Of a stretch of 64,000 nucleotides of DNA, positions 51,841 through 59,978 are shown in pieces. The stretch covers positions 88,785 through 152,784 of the forward strand of contig CAYWIT010000003.1 in the NCBI GenBank assembly GCA_964458415.1, given 5' to 3'. A program made the translations under genes and the position numbers. Each line of letters opens with the position of its first letter. Position 1 is the stretch's first letter. The notes below the pieces were generated by a model. That model had not been told where the DNA came from, did no database searches, and was given only the letters and a program-made list of their open reading frames with translations. The stretch is from CAYWIT01 sp964458415 (GTDB lineage: Bacteria; Pseudomonadota; Alphaproteobacteria; Micavibrionales; UBA2020).

Positions 51841-52524
51841 ATGTCAGAACCGCAGAAAAAATTTCAGCTGAATACGAAGCGCCCTTCCAAGGAGCAGATG
51901 GCGGCGGTTATCAAAGCCACGCTGGCACCGGGGAGCGGGTATGTTGCGACTGTGTTGAAATCTGGTCAGAAAATGGCGGATGGTACGATCTATCTCGGCC
52001 AGTACAGTCCGAAAGACCGCGATGGCGTGTCTCTGAGCAAGACATTCAACGTCTTTGCCGCGCCGGAAGATCTGCTGGAGACAATGAAATATGTCGATGC
52101 TGTGAAGCATATCGCCGAGCTAAAAAACTGGCACGGGTTTGATGGCACGAATTATCCGACCGATAAAGAAATCTATGCCGCGCTGAAAGATGGCAGTTAT
52201 AACGGTGGTTGGATTATCCCGACCCGCGAATTGCTGGTTGGCACCGAGCCTGATGGCGAGTCGGGTGTTCGCAAAGGTAAGGTCATCCAACTCGACAACC
52301 TTTGCGATCATCAAAACGAAGGCTCCTTTAAAGACACGTTTAAAATGGCTGCGTCTAGCGCTTCAGACTGTCCCGACTGGTACTGGTCGTCCACGGAGCA
52401 TCGTGATGGCCCAGGCAACTCGTGGGGTGTCCGCTTCTCGGACGGCGACGAAGGTTGGGGTCATAAGGACTTTGTTCGGCTTAGCTGCCGCCCTGTCCGC
52501 TTGGTGGAATGTAAGGCTGGCTGA
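51841..52524 (+). CDS. DUF1566-like C-type-lectin-fold protein, candidate DGR target
   Basis: 227 residues. The C-terminal part has the lectin-like pattern of DUF1566 / diversity-generating-retroelement target proteins: GGWIIPTRELL, PDWYWSSTE, then a variable-looking loop region and the closing KDFVRLSCRPVRLVE. In the last 45 codons the residues that I expect to vary are nearly all encoded by NNC or NNT triplets, as produced by adenine mutagenesis of AAC/AAT template codons. A 12-base perfect palindrome spans the stop. No signal peptide. No reverse transcriptase or template repeat is seen in the window. It splits the usual yqeY-dnaG neighbourhood. Confidence 0.75.
   Translation: MSEPQKKFQLNTKRPSKEQMAAVIKATLAPGSGYVATVLKSGQKMADGTIYLGQYSPKDRDGVSLSKTFNVFAAPEDLLETMKYVDAVKHIAELKNWHGFDGTNYPTDKEIYAALKDGSYNGGWIIPTRELLVGTEPDGESGVRKGKVIQLDNLCDHQNEGSFKDTFKMAASSASDCPDWYWSSTEHRDGPGNSWGVRFSDGDEGWGHKDFVRLSCRPVRLVECKAG
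52381..52512 (+). other. Candidate DGR variable region
   Basis: From the YWSSTE codons to the RLV codons near the end of the gene. Candidate mutated codons include CAT, CGT, GAT, GGC, GGC, AAC, GGT, CGC, GAC, GGT, GGT, CAT, TTT, GTT. The 3' end (CTGCCGCCCTGTCCGC) is GC-rich and constant-looking, as expected for the initiation site of mutagenic homing. Inference from codon pattern only. Confidence 0.6.
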
Positions 52525-52530
52525 TCAGCC
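52519..52530. repeat. Perfect palindrome at the stop codon of the candidate DGR target
   Basis: GGCTGATCAGCC is its own reverse complement and contains the TGA stop. DGRs often have a hairpin or cruciform element just after the variable region. Confidence 0.6.
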
Positions 52531-52596
52531 CCTGTTTGCCGTAATGCATGCCTGATTTTTCTTGCGGGTTTTTGTGTCTGTTATTACAACAACAGC

Positions 52597-54414
52597 ATGT
52601 CGCTCCCCCGCCAGTTCATGGATGAGATTCGCGCGCGTGTACTGCTTTCCGAGGTTATCGGCAAGCGGACCAAGCTGACGCGTGCCGGTCGCGAGTTCAA
52701 GGGCTGTTGTCCTTTTCATAAGGAAAAAACGGCCTCCTTTACGGTGAATGACCAGAAGGGATTTTACCATTGCTTCGGGTGCGGGGTGCATGGAGATGTT
52801 GTCGGGTTTTTGATGAATCATGACAATCTTTCGTTTATGGAGGCTGTCGAGCAATTGGCGGCGCAGGCCGGAATGCAGGTTCCGAAACCGACAGTCGAGG
52901 AGCAGAAAAAGTTCCAGCGGCAAATGTCCTTGTATGATTTGATGGAAGCCGCAACAAAATATTACGAGCAGCAGCTTCATCAGCCGCAAAACAAAAAAAT
53001 CCTGCATTATCTGACTGATCGTGGGCTTTTCTTAGAGACAATCAAAGGTTTTCGTATCGGCTATGCCCCGTCTGAAGCGCAGCTCATGCAGCACCTTCAA
53101 AAAAACGGTTATAAGCTTGAAGATATTATAGAAGCTGGCCTTTATAAGGCGTCGGAAAAGAAAAAAGGGGAGTATTATCCCTTTTTCAGGGGACGGGTCA
53201 TGTTTCCGGTTCTGGATATACAGGGCCGTGTCATCGCTTTTGGCGGGCGCGTCCTGCCGGAATCCCATGGGGGACCGCCGGATAAATCCGCTCCGAAATA
53301 CATCAATTCGCCAGAAACCGCTATCTTCCATAAGGGGCGGAATCTGTATGGGCTGTCACGGGCAAGACGAGCGATCGGAGATGGTGCCCCCGTTATCGTT
53401 GTTGAAGGTTACATGGATGTTATTGCTCTGGTGCAGGGCGGCTTTCCGGGGGCGGTCGCCCCGCTTGGGACGGCGCTGACGGAAAGCCAAATCGAGGAAG
53501 TGTGGAAAGTCATGCCGGAGGAAAACCGGGCACCCATTCTTTGTTTTGACGGGGATGCGGCGGGACAGCGGGCGGCATCTCGTGCGCTGGAGCGTGTTTT
53601 GCCGATATTAAAGCCCGATTATACGGTCAAGTTCGCTTTTTTGCCCGAGGAGCATGATCCGGACAGCCTGATCAAGGCCGAGGGGGCGGGCGCCATGCGT
53701 CGCGTATTGGAGAGTGCCATCGGGCTTTTTGATATGATGTGGGCCGAGGAAGCGAAAGACCGTAATTTCAGCCAGCCGGAAACCAAGGCGGGGTTTCGCA
53801 AGGCCCTTGAAAAACGGGCGCGCCAGATTGCCGATGCAAGCGTGCAGGAATTTTTTATGCAGGAGATCGGACAGCGGATTAACGACACGTTTTTTGCGCA
53901 GGCGCAGGGAGGGCGTCAGACCCATCATCCTGCCAGAACTTTTTCTACTGGTGGCGGGCACGGATTCAAGGGACGAAAACCGGAGGTGCCCAATGTGCAT
54001 ACGCCATACCGGCCGATGGCGTTGCGCGTCAAGCCGATCAAAGTTTCCAGATTGTTGCGAGAGAAGGCGCTTATTGCCGTTTTGATCAACTATCCGGAAC
54101 TGTTCGAGGAGTTTGGGGAGAAGCTTGGAATGCTCCATATATCGAATGCGGAATATGACCAATTAAAGCAGGCCCTGATTGCCTTTTTGGGACGGGCGCC
54201 TGAAAATACGAAAGAAGAAGAAATATACCTTGACGATCAGGCAGTTAAGCAACATCTTATTGAATCGGGATATGGCAGAATTTTAGAGGCGGTTTTTGAC
54301 AAGGGACTTTACCTCTATGCCGGTTTTGCCAAACCAGGTCAGCCCCTCGATGTTGTGCGTCAGGGATGGCGCGAGGCTTGGGAAAAAGGACAAGGAGGCA
54401 TCCAGCCGGACTGA
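52597..54414 (+). CDS. dnaG: DNA primase
   Basis: 605 residues. N-terminal CHC2 zinc finger (CCPFHKEKTASF, FYHCFGCGVHGD), then the catalytic core and Toprim domain (VVEGYMDVIALV, ILCFDGDAAGQRAASRAL), then a helical C-terminal part for DnaB contact. Makes RNA primers at the replication fork. No clear ribosome site ahead of the ATG. rpoD follows after 52 bases on the same strand, the common macromolecular-synthesis order. Confidence 0.97.
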   Translation: MSLPRQFMDEIRARVLLSEVIGKRTKLTRAGREFKGCCPFHKEKTASFTVNDQKGFYHCFGCGVHGDVVGFLMNHDNLSFMEAVEQLAAQAGMQVPKPTVEEQKKFQRQMSLYDLMEAATKYYEQQLHQPQNKKILHYLTDRGLFLETIKGFRIGYAPSEAQLMQHLQKNGYKLEDIIEAGLYKASEKKKGEYYPFFRGRVMFPVLDIQGRVIAFGGRVLPESHGGPPDKSAPKYINSPETAIFHKGRNLYGLSRARRAIGDGAPVIVVEGYMDVIALVQGGFPGAVAPLGTALTESQIEEVWKVMPEENRAPILCFDGDAAGQRAASRALERVLPILKPDYTVKFAFLPEEHDPDSLIKAEGAGAMRRVLESAIGLFDMMWAEEAKDRNFSQPETKAGFRKALEKRARQIADASVQEFFMQEIGQRINDTFFAQAQGGRQTHHPARTFSTGGGHGFKGRKPEVPNVHTPYRPMALRVKPIKVSRLLREKALIAVLINYPELFEEFGEKLGMLHISNAEYDQLKQALIAFLGRAPENTKEEEIYLDDQAVKQHLIESGYGRILEAVFDKGLYLYAGFAKPGQPLDVVRQGWREAWEKGQGGIQPD

Positions 54415-54466
54415 TCTGCAAACGGGGATTGGTTCGGCGGTTTAATTTTTTTATTCAGGAGCAAGG

Positions 54467-56551
54467 GTGCGGATGGTCGCAAAAGTCAACGAAGATCAAG
54501 ATACAGAAGTTCATGATGATGCCGATGATACTCCCATCCAGGGGGCTTTGGCCAAGGTTGTCAAGAAAATCGTCTCTAAGGGCAAGGAGCGTGGCTACGT
54601 CACCTATGACGAACTGAACAAGATGCTGCCACCGGGGGAATACACCTCCGACCAGATCGACGAAACGATGGCGATGCTTTCGGATATCGGCATCAATATG
54701 GTCGAGGAAGAGCCGGACGCGGAAGAAGAAGGTGCGACAGAGAAGGCGGAGGCTTCGGATGACGATGAAGCCGCGGGCAACCTTGCCGAAACGGATCTTG
54801 GCCGTACCGACGATCCTGTGCGCATGTATCTGCGCGAAATGGGATCTGTTGAACTGCTGTCCCGTGAAGGCGAAATTGCGATTGCCAAGCGTATCGAAGC
54901 CGGCCGCGAGATGATGATTGGCGGAATTTGTGAAAGCCCGCTGACTATTCAGGCGATCATGACGTGGCACAAGGCGCTGGAGAACGGCGAAATGCTGTTG
55001 CGGGATATTATCGATCTGGAAGCGACCTATGGAGAGGGCGAGCCTTCCGCCGATGCGGGCGGCGCTGCCGCAGGGGGCGAAGAGGGGGTAAGCGCGCGCG
55101 CCAAGGCTATTCAGGCGGCAGTCGCGGAAAAACTCGAGAAAAAAGAAAAGGAACATCAGAAGGAAGAGGAAGCGCGGAAAAAGGCCAAGGCTAAAAAAGC
55201 CGCTGCCGCCGGCGAAGACGATATCATTCTTGATCATGACGAGGAAGAGGTGAAGCCGGCCGAGGAAGACCTTGATGAGAGCAGCCTTTCTCTTGCCGCG
55301 ATGGAAGAGGAATTGAAGCCTCAGATTATCGAGACTTTCAAACAGATAACCAAGGCGCACAAGAAGCTTGCCAAGGTGCAGGAAGAGCGCCGGGAGGCAT
55401 TGGAGAAAACAAAGGAAGTTCCCAAGAAACTTGTTGACAGCCATCGCAAGTGCCGGGCGGAGCTTGTCGATCTGATGCAGTCCGTGCGGCTGAATGCTTA
55501 TCGTTCCGAGCAGCTGATCGAGCAGCTATACATGATGAATCGTAAGGTGCTGGGGCAGGAAGGCCAGATTATGCGTCTGGCGACGTCTTGCGGCGTCACG
55601 CGCGAGGACTTCCTTGATAAATGGGCCGGGCAGGAAACCAATGCGCGCTGGATGGGTAATGTGTCCAAGCTGCCGGGCAAGGGCTGGAAAAAATTTGGCG
55701 AGAAGCATAAAGACGACGTCAAGGGTATTCGGGACGAAATCGAAAAAATCGCGCAATCCTCCGGTCTGCCGATTGGAGAATTCAAGCGTATCGTCCATAC
55801 CATTCAGAAAGGCGAGCGCGAGGCAGGCAAGGCCAAGAAAGAAATGGTCGAAGCCAACTTGCGCCTTGTTATCTCTATTGCCAAAAAGTATACGAACCGC
55901 GGCTTGCAATTTCTGGATTTGATTCAGGAGGGGAATATCGGGTTGATGAAGGCGGTGGACAAGTTTGAATATCGCCGGGGTTACAAGTTCTCGACCTATG
56001 CGACGTGGTGGATCCGTCAGGCGATTACGCGCTCTATTGCGGATCAGGCCCGCACCATCCGTATCCCTGTGCATATGATCGAGACGATCAATAAACTGGT
56101 GCGCACCGGCCGCCAGATGATGCACGAGATCGGGCGGGAGCCGACACCGGAAGAATTGTCCGAGCGTCTGGGCATGCCGCTCGATAAAGTGCGCAAGGTC
56201 ATGAAGATTTCCAAGGAACCTGTCTCGCTTGAAACGCCCGTTGGCGACGAGGAAGACAGCCAGTTGGGGGACTTTATCGAGGACAAGAACGTTATCCTTC
56301 CTGTGGAAGCGGCGATCCATGCCAATTTGCGTGAAACGACAACGCGCGTTCTGGCGACGCTGACGCCACGGGAAGAACGTGTGCTGCGCATGCGCTTCGG
56401 TATCGGGATGAATACGGACCATACGCTGGAAGAAGTCGGCCAGCAGTTTTCCGTGACGCGGGAACGTATCCGCCAGATTGAAGCCAAGGCCCTGCGCAAG
56501 CTCAAGCATCCCAGCCGGTCACGTCAGCTCAGAAGCTTTCTCGATACCTGA
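54467..56551 (+). CDS. rpoD: RNA polymerase primary sigma factor RpoD
   Basis: 694 residues. Region 1.1 (about 20-85), region 1.2 (DPVRMYLREMGSVELLSREGE), a long non-conserved region with an acidic, Lys/Ala-rich stretch (about 190-280), region 2 (YKFSTYATWWIRQAITRSIA), region 3, and region 4.2 (FSVTRERIRQIEAKALRKL). It probably starts with GTG at 54467, 5 bases after AGGAG; ATG at 54473 is the alternative. Housekeeping sigma-70. Confidence 0.98.
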   Translation: MRMVAKVNEDQDTEVHDDADDTPIQGALAKVVKKIVSKGKERGYVTYDELNKMLPPGEYTSDQIDETMAMLSDIGINMVEEEPDAEEEGATEKAEASDDDEAAGNLAETDLGRTDDPVRMYLREMGSVELLSREGEIAIAKRIEAGREMMIGGICESPLTIQAIMTWHKALENGEMLLRDIIDLEATYGEGEPSADAGGAAAGGEEGVSARAKAIQAAVAEKLEKKEKEHQKEEEARKKAKAKKAAAAGEDDIILDHDEEEVKPAEEDLDESSLSLAAMEEELKPQIIETFKQITKAHKKLAKVQEERREALEKTKEVPKKLVDSHRKCRAELVDLMQSVRLNAYRSEQLIEQLYMMNRKVLGQEGQIMRLATSCGVTREDFLDKWAGQETNARWMGNVSKLPGKGWKKFGEKHKDDVKGIRDEIEKIAQSSGLPIGEFKRIVHTIQKGEREAGKAKKEMVEANLRLVISIAKKYTNRGLQFLDLIQEGNIGLMKAVDKFEYRRGYKFSTYATWWIRQAITRSIADQARTIRIPVHMIETINKLVRTGRQMMHEIGREPTPEELSERLGMPLDKVRKVMKISKEPVSLETPVGDEEDSQLGDFIEDKNVILPVEAAIHANLRETTTRVLATLTPREERVLRMRFGIGMNTDHTLEEVGQQFSVTRERIRQIEAKALRKLKHPSRSRQLRSFLDT

Positions 56552-56575
56552 TTGTTAACGGGGAAGGGATTTTTC

Positions 56576-57658
56576 TTGTCTTTCCGGACGAATATCAAGG
56601 CCTCCTTTTCCTCTCACCGGTGGTTATTAGGGGCTCTGGCGGGGATGTTTGCGGTGATGGCCGTTGAATCGGCCATGCTGGGGGTGCCGCCTTCGGATTT
56701 TATCGAGCTTCCGATATGGATTTTAGCTGCGACGTTGAAAACCCTGACGTTTCTGGGGCTTGTTTACGTTGGCGGGCTGGGCTTGTTCGCATGGCGTTAC
56801 GGGCTGCCCCTGATTTTCAGGGATGTCAGGAAGTTTTTTTCAGCATGGGACGGGGAGGTTATCCGTTATCTGGAAGGGCCGGTTTTTGCCCGGGGGATTG
56901 TCGGTGTCCTGATCGCCATTTTGGCCATGGCGGCTTTTGTTATTCAAAAATGCTACATTCCTTTTTTAAGCCCCTATCATTGGGATCCGGCGCTGGCCGC
57001 GCTGGATCATGCGTTGCATTTTGGCAAATATCCGCACGAATGGCTGCTTCCTGTCGTAACCGCCACTAAATCCACAGCGTTTTTGGACAAGGTATATGCC
57101 CTCTGGTTTCTGTTTTTTTATTTTCTGGTGGGCTTTGCCATGTTTTGCGAAAAAGATGCCCGTCACCATATACGCTTCATGTGGAGCTATGCTTTTGTCT
57201 TGCCGGTGATCGGTAACTATTTCGCTACTTTTTTTTCTTCGGTCGGCCCCGTTTTTTTTGGAGCGTTTTATCCTGATATTCAAAACCCGTATCAGGATAT
57301 GGTCGCGTATCTTGACGATGTTAACCAGACAACCCCCTTGCTGACGTTTTCAAATCTGTCGATGCTGGTTGAATGGGTTCGGAATGACCAGTTCATCGAT
57401 TACAATTCGATTTCCGCGATGCCAAGCGTGCATATTGCAGTGATGTGGATACTGGTGCTCTATTGCTGGAAATACCATTGGTTCTTCAGAGCTACGGCGC
57501 TTGTTCTTTGCGCGCTTGTTTTTATAGCTTCGGTTTTTCTTGGCTTCCATTACGCCGTTGATGGATATTTTTCGATTGTTCTCACCAGCCTGTTCTGGTG
57601 GGTTTCCGGGATACTGGCAAAACGGGGTTGTCCGGAAATACCGGTGTCAGGCAGGTAG
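56576..57658 (+). CDS. PAP2-family membrane phosphatase-like protein, copy 1
   Basis: 360 residues with about eight membrane segments. The C-terminal part has the PAP2 catalytic motifs SAMPSVHIAVMW (C2, with His) and GFHYAVDGYFS (C3, with His and Asp), as in the PAP2_3/AUR1-like group; the first motif (KxxxxxxRP) is not obvious. Start taken as TTG at 56576, 7 bases after GGGAAGGGA, because the paralogue starts in the same way. Probably a lipid phosphatase or phosphotransferase. It lies 24 bases after rpoD. Confidence 0.85.
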   Translation: MSFRTNIKASFSSHRWLLGALAGMFAVMAVESAMLGVPPSDFIELPIWILAATLKTLTFLGLVYVGGLGLFAWRYGLPLIFRDVRKFFSAWDGEVIRYLEGPVFARGIVGVLIAILAMAAFVIQKCYIPFLSPYHWDPALAALDHALHFGKYPHEWLLPVVTATKSTAFLDKVYALWFLFFYFLVGFAMFCEKDARHHIRFMWSYAFVLPVIGNYFATFFSSVGPVFFGAFYPDIQNPYQDMVAYLDDVNQTTPLLTFSNLSMLVEWVRNDQFIDYNSISAMPSVHIAVMWILVLYCWKYHWFFRATALVLCALVFIASVFLGFHYAVDGYFSIVLTSLFWWVSGILAKRGCPEIPVSGR

Positions 57659-57667
57659 GGGGAAAGT

Positions 57668-58744
57668 TTGGGGTTTCTAACGAATATCAAGGCTTCTTTT
57701 TCCTCCCATAAATGGCTGTTCGTCATCATGGGGTTGATGTTGATCGTAACAGCTGCAGAATCTGTATTGCTGGGCGTGCCGTTATCGGATTTTTTGCTTT
57801 TCCCGGCCTGGCTCGGGATGTCCTTTATCCAGTTGCTGATTTTTCTGGCGGTGTTTTATGTTGCGGGGTTCCTGACTTTTTTCTGGCACTATCCTTTTGC
57901 GAGGAAGGGGCGTGGGATTCACCATTTTCTTTCGGCATGGGATCAAGAGGTAGATGCCTATATTCACAGTCCACGTTTTACGCAAGGGGTGGTGGGTGCT
58001 CTTATCGCGACGATGGTAGTGGCGGCCTTCACGATCCAGAAATGTTATATTCCTTATTTTCAGCCCTATTCATGGGACCCGGAATTTGCGGCCTTGGACA
58101 AGGCTGTTCACTTCGGCAAATACCCGCACGAATGGTTGACGCCGGTCATCATGGCGATGAAGGCGACGTGGCTGCTGGATAAAGTTTATATTTTATGGTT
58201 TATGATTTTTTATCTGCTGACGGGGTTTGCATTGTTCTGTGAAAAAGATCCGCAGCATCATATGCGCTATATGTGGACGTTTTCTCTTTCCCTGCCGGTC
58301 ATCGGTAATTATTTCGCGACGGCGATGTCTTCCGTCGGGCCTATTTTCTACAGTACATTCTATCCGGATATCCCGGATCCTTATGTTGGTCTGGTGACGC
58401 ATCTGGTAGAGGTGAGCAAAACGACACCGTTGTTGACCTTCCAGAACATACAGGTGCTTGTTGACTGGGTGCGTAACGACAGATTTGTGGATTTTAACTC
58501 TATTTCAGCGATGCCCAGTGTTCATGTGGCTGTTGTGTGGCTTTTGGTGCTGTACTGCTGGAAATACAACTGGTTTTTCCGGGGGCTGGCGATAGCCCTG
58601 TTTTTCCTGATTCTGGTGGGGTCCGCTTATTTGGGCTTTCATTATATGATTGACGGGTATTTTTCCGTTGTTTTCGTGAGTATTTTCTGGTGGTTTTCCG
58701 GTAGCGTGTCAAAACGTCTTTGCGCTAAACCCGAGACATGCTAG
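57668..58744 (+). CDS. PAP2-family membrane phosphatase-like protein, copy 2
   Basis: 358 residues, a clear paralogue of the preceding gene (shared NIKASFSSHKW opening, HFGKYPHEWL in the middle, SAMPSVHVAVVW and GFHYMIDGYFS catalytic motifs). It starts with TTG 9 bases after the first copy's stop, with GGGGGAAA upstream. Tandem duplication within one operon. Substrate unknown. Confidence 0.85.
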   Translation: MGFLTNIKASFSSHKWLFVIMGLMLIVTAAESVLLGVPLSDFLLFPAWLGMSFIQLLIFLAVFYVAGFLTFFWHYPFARKGRGIHHFLSAWDQEVDAYIHSPRFTQGVVGALIATMVVAAFTIQKCYIPYFQPYSWDPEFAALDKAVHFGKYPHEWLTPVIMAMKATWLLDKVYILWFMIFYLLTGFALFCEKDPQHHMRYMWTFSLSLPVIGNYFATAMSSVGPIFYSTFYPDIPDPYVGLVTHLVEVSKTTPLLTFQNIQVLVDWVRNDRFVDFNSISAMPSVHVAVVWLLVLYCWKYNWFFRGLAIALFFLILVGSAYLGFHYMIDGYFSVVFVSIFWWFSGSVSKRLCAKPETC

Positions 58745-58759
58745 AAAAACATGTGGTCG

Positions 58760-58836
58760 GGGCCTGTAGCTCAGTTGGTTAGAGCGGGCCGCTCATAACG
58801 GTCTGGTCGGGGGTTCAAGTCCCTCCGGGCCCACCA
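58760..58836 (+). tRNA. tRNA with CAU anticodon, probably tRNA-Ile2
   Basis: A complete 77-base cloverleaf: acceptor GGGCCTG / CGGGCCC, D arm GCTC..GAGC, anticodon loop CTCATAA (anticodon CAT), T arm with TTCAAGT, and encoded ACCA. The acceptor (GGGCC...GGCCC, A73) resembles isoleucine tRNAs, so lysidine-modified tRNA-Ile2 is more likely than elongator Met. Confidence 0.9.
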
Positions 58837-58860
58837 TTTTACCGGACAGCAGGACGGAAC

Positions 58861-59973
58861 ATGTCTCCAGATATGCGCGGCAGTGATCAGAGAGATGATA
58901 CAGATGATTTTCTTCATCTGTTTCTGAATGATGCGCCGTTGCTGGATGTGCGCGCGCCTGTCGAGTTTGCTAAAGGGTCCTTTCCGGGAGCCGTCAATAT
59001 CCCGTTGCTGAATGACGAGGAACGGCACAGGGTTGGCACGACTTATAAAGAAGAGGGGCAGGAAGCCGCCGTCGCCCTAGGGCATCAGCTGGTGAGCGGG
59101 GATATCAAGGCGGCGCGGCTTGCGCAGTGGCAGGATTTTGTCAGGCAGCACCCGCAGGGGTATCTTTTTTGTTTTCGGGGCGGTCTGCGTTCGCATATTA
59201 CCCAGCAATGGCTGGGAGAGGCGCAGACACCCTATCCGCTGGTCAAGGGGGGATACAAGGCCCTCCGGCGTTTCCTGATTGATACATTTGATCATCTGGT
59301 GGCGACGCGGAAATTTTTTGTTATCAGCGGACGCACAGGCACCGGTAAAACCATGGTGATCAGTCAGCTGGAAAACGCGGTGGATCTGGAGGCGCTGGCC
59401 AACCATCGCGGCTCCAGTTTTGGCAGGCGGATTGCGGGCCAGCCCAGCCAGATCAATTTTGAAAATGCGCTTGCGATTAAATTGCTCAAGGTTTGTTACG
59501 CCGGAGAAAATCCGGTCTTTATCGAGGATGAAAGCCAGTTGGTGGGACGATGCGCGCTGCCGCAGAGTCTGCTGTCCGGGATGCGCGCATGGCCGATTAT
59601 CGTTCTGGAAGATACGCTGGAAAACCGTATTGCCAACGTGCAAAAAGACTATGTGACGGATATGCTGGCAGAGCATCAGTCGGCCTATGGCGCTGATGGC
59701 TTTTCCGTGTTTGCCGAGTTTTTGCAGGCAAGCCTTTTGCGCATCAGCAAGCGTTTGGGCGGGGAGCGGTATAAAGAGTTGCAGGCGCTGATGGCAAACG
59801 CGCTGGTTATGCAGCGCGAGACAGGCGCAGAGACGCTGCACCGTCTCTGGATATACGAACTGCTGACGCATTACTATGATCCGATGTATGACTACCAGCT
59901 GTCGCAGAAGGAATCGCGTGTCGTGTTCAGGGGCGACCGCGCTGCGGTGCTGGATTGGTGTCGTAAAGCTTGA
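58861..59973 (+). CDS. mnmH: tRNA 2-selenouridine synthase MnmH
   Basis: Replaces sulfur with selenium (or geranylates) at the wobble 2-thiouridine of Lys, Glu and Gln tRNAs. 370 residues: an N-terminal rhodanese domain (LLDVRAPVEFAKGSFPGAVN, catalytic Cys in YLFCFRGGLRSH) and a P-loop domain (VISGRTGTGKTMVISQL). It lies 24 bases after the tRNA gene, which is not one of its usual substrates. No selD in the window. Confidence 0.95.
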   Translation: MSPDMRGSDQRDDTDDFLHLFLNDAPLLDVRAPVEFAKGSFPGAVNIPLLNDEERHRVGTTYKEEGQEAAVALGHQLVSGDIKAARLAQWQDFVRQHPQGYLFCFRGGLRSHITQQWLGEAQTPYPLVKGGYKALRRFLIDTFDHLVATRKFFVISGRTGTGKTMVISQLENAVDLEALANHRGSSFGRRIAGQPSQINFENALAIKLLKVCYAGENPVFIEDESQLVGRCALPQSLLSGMRAWPIIVLEDTLENRIANVQKDYVTDMLAEHQSAYGADGFSVFAEFLQASLLRISKRLGGERYKELQALMANALVMQRETGAETLHRLWIYELLTHYYDPMYDYQLSQKESRVVFRGDRAAVLDWCRKA

Positions 59974-59978
59974 CTTTT

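Noticed and set aside
51841..52524. A complete DGR cassette in this window
   Set aside because: No reverse transcriptase, accessory gene or adenine-rich template copy of the variable region was found on either strand, so only the target is proposed.
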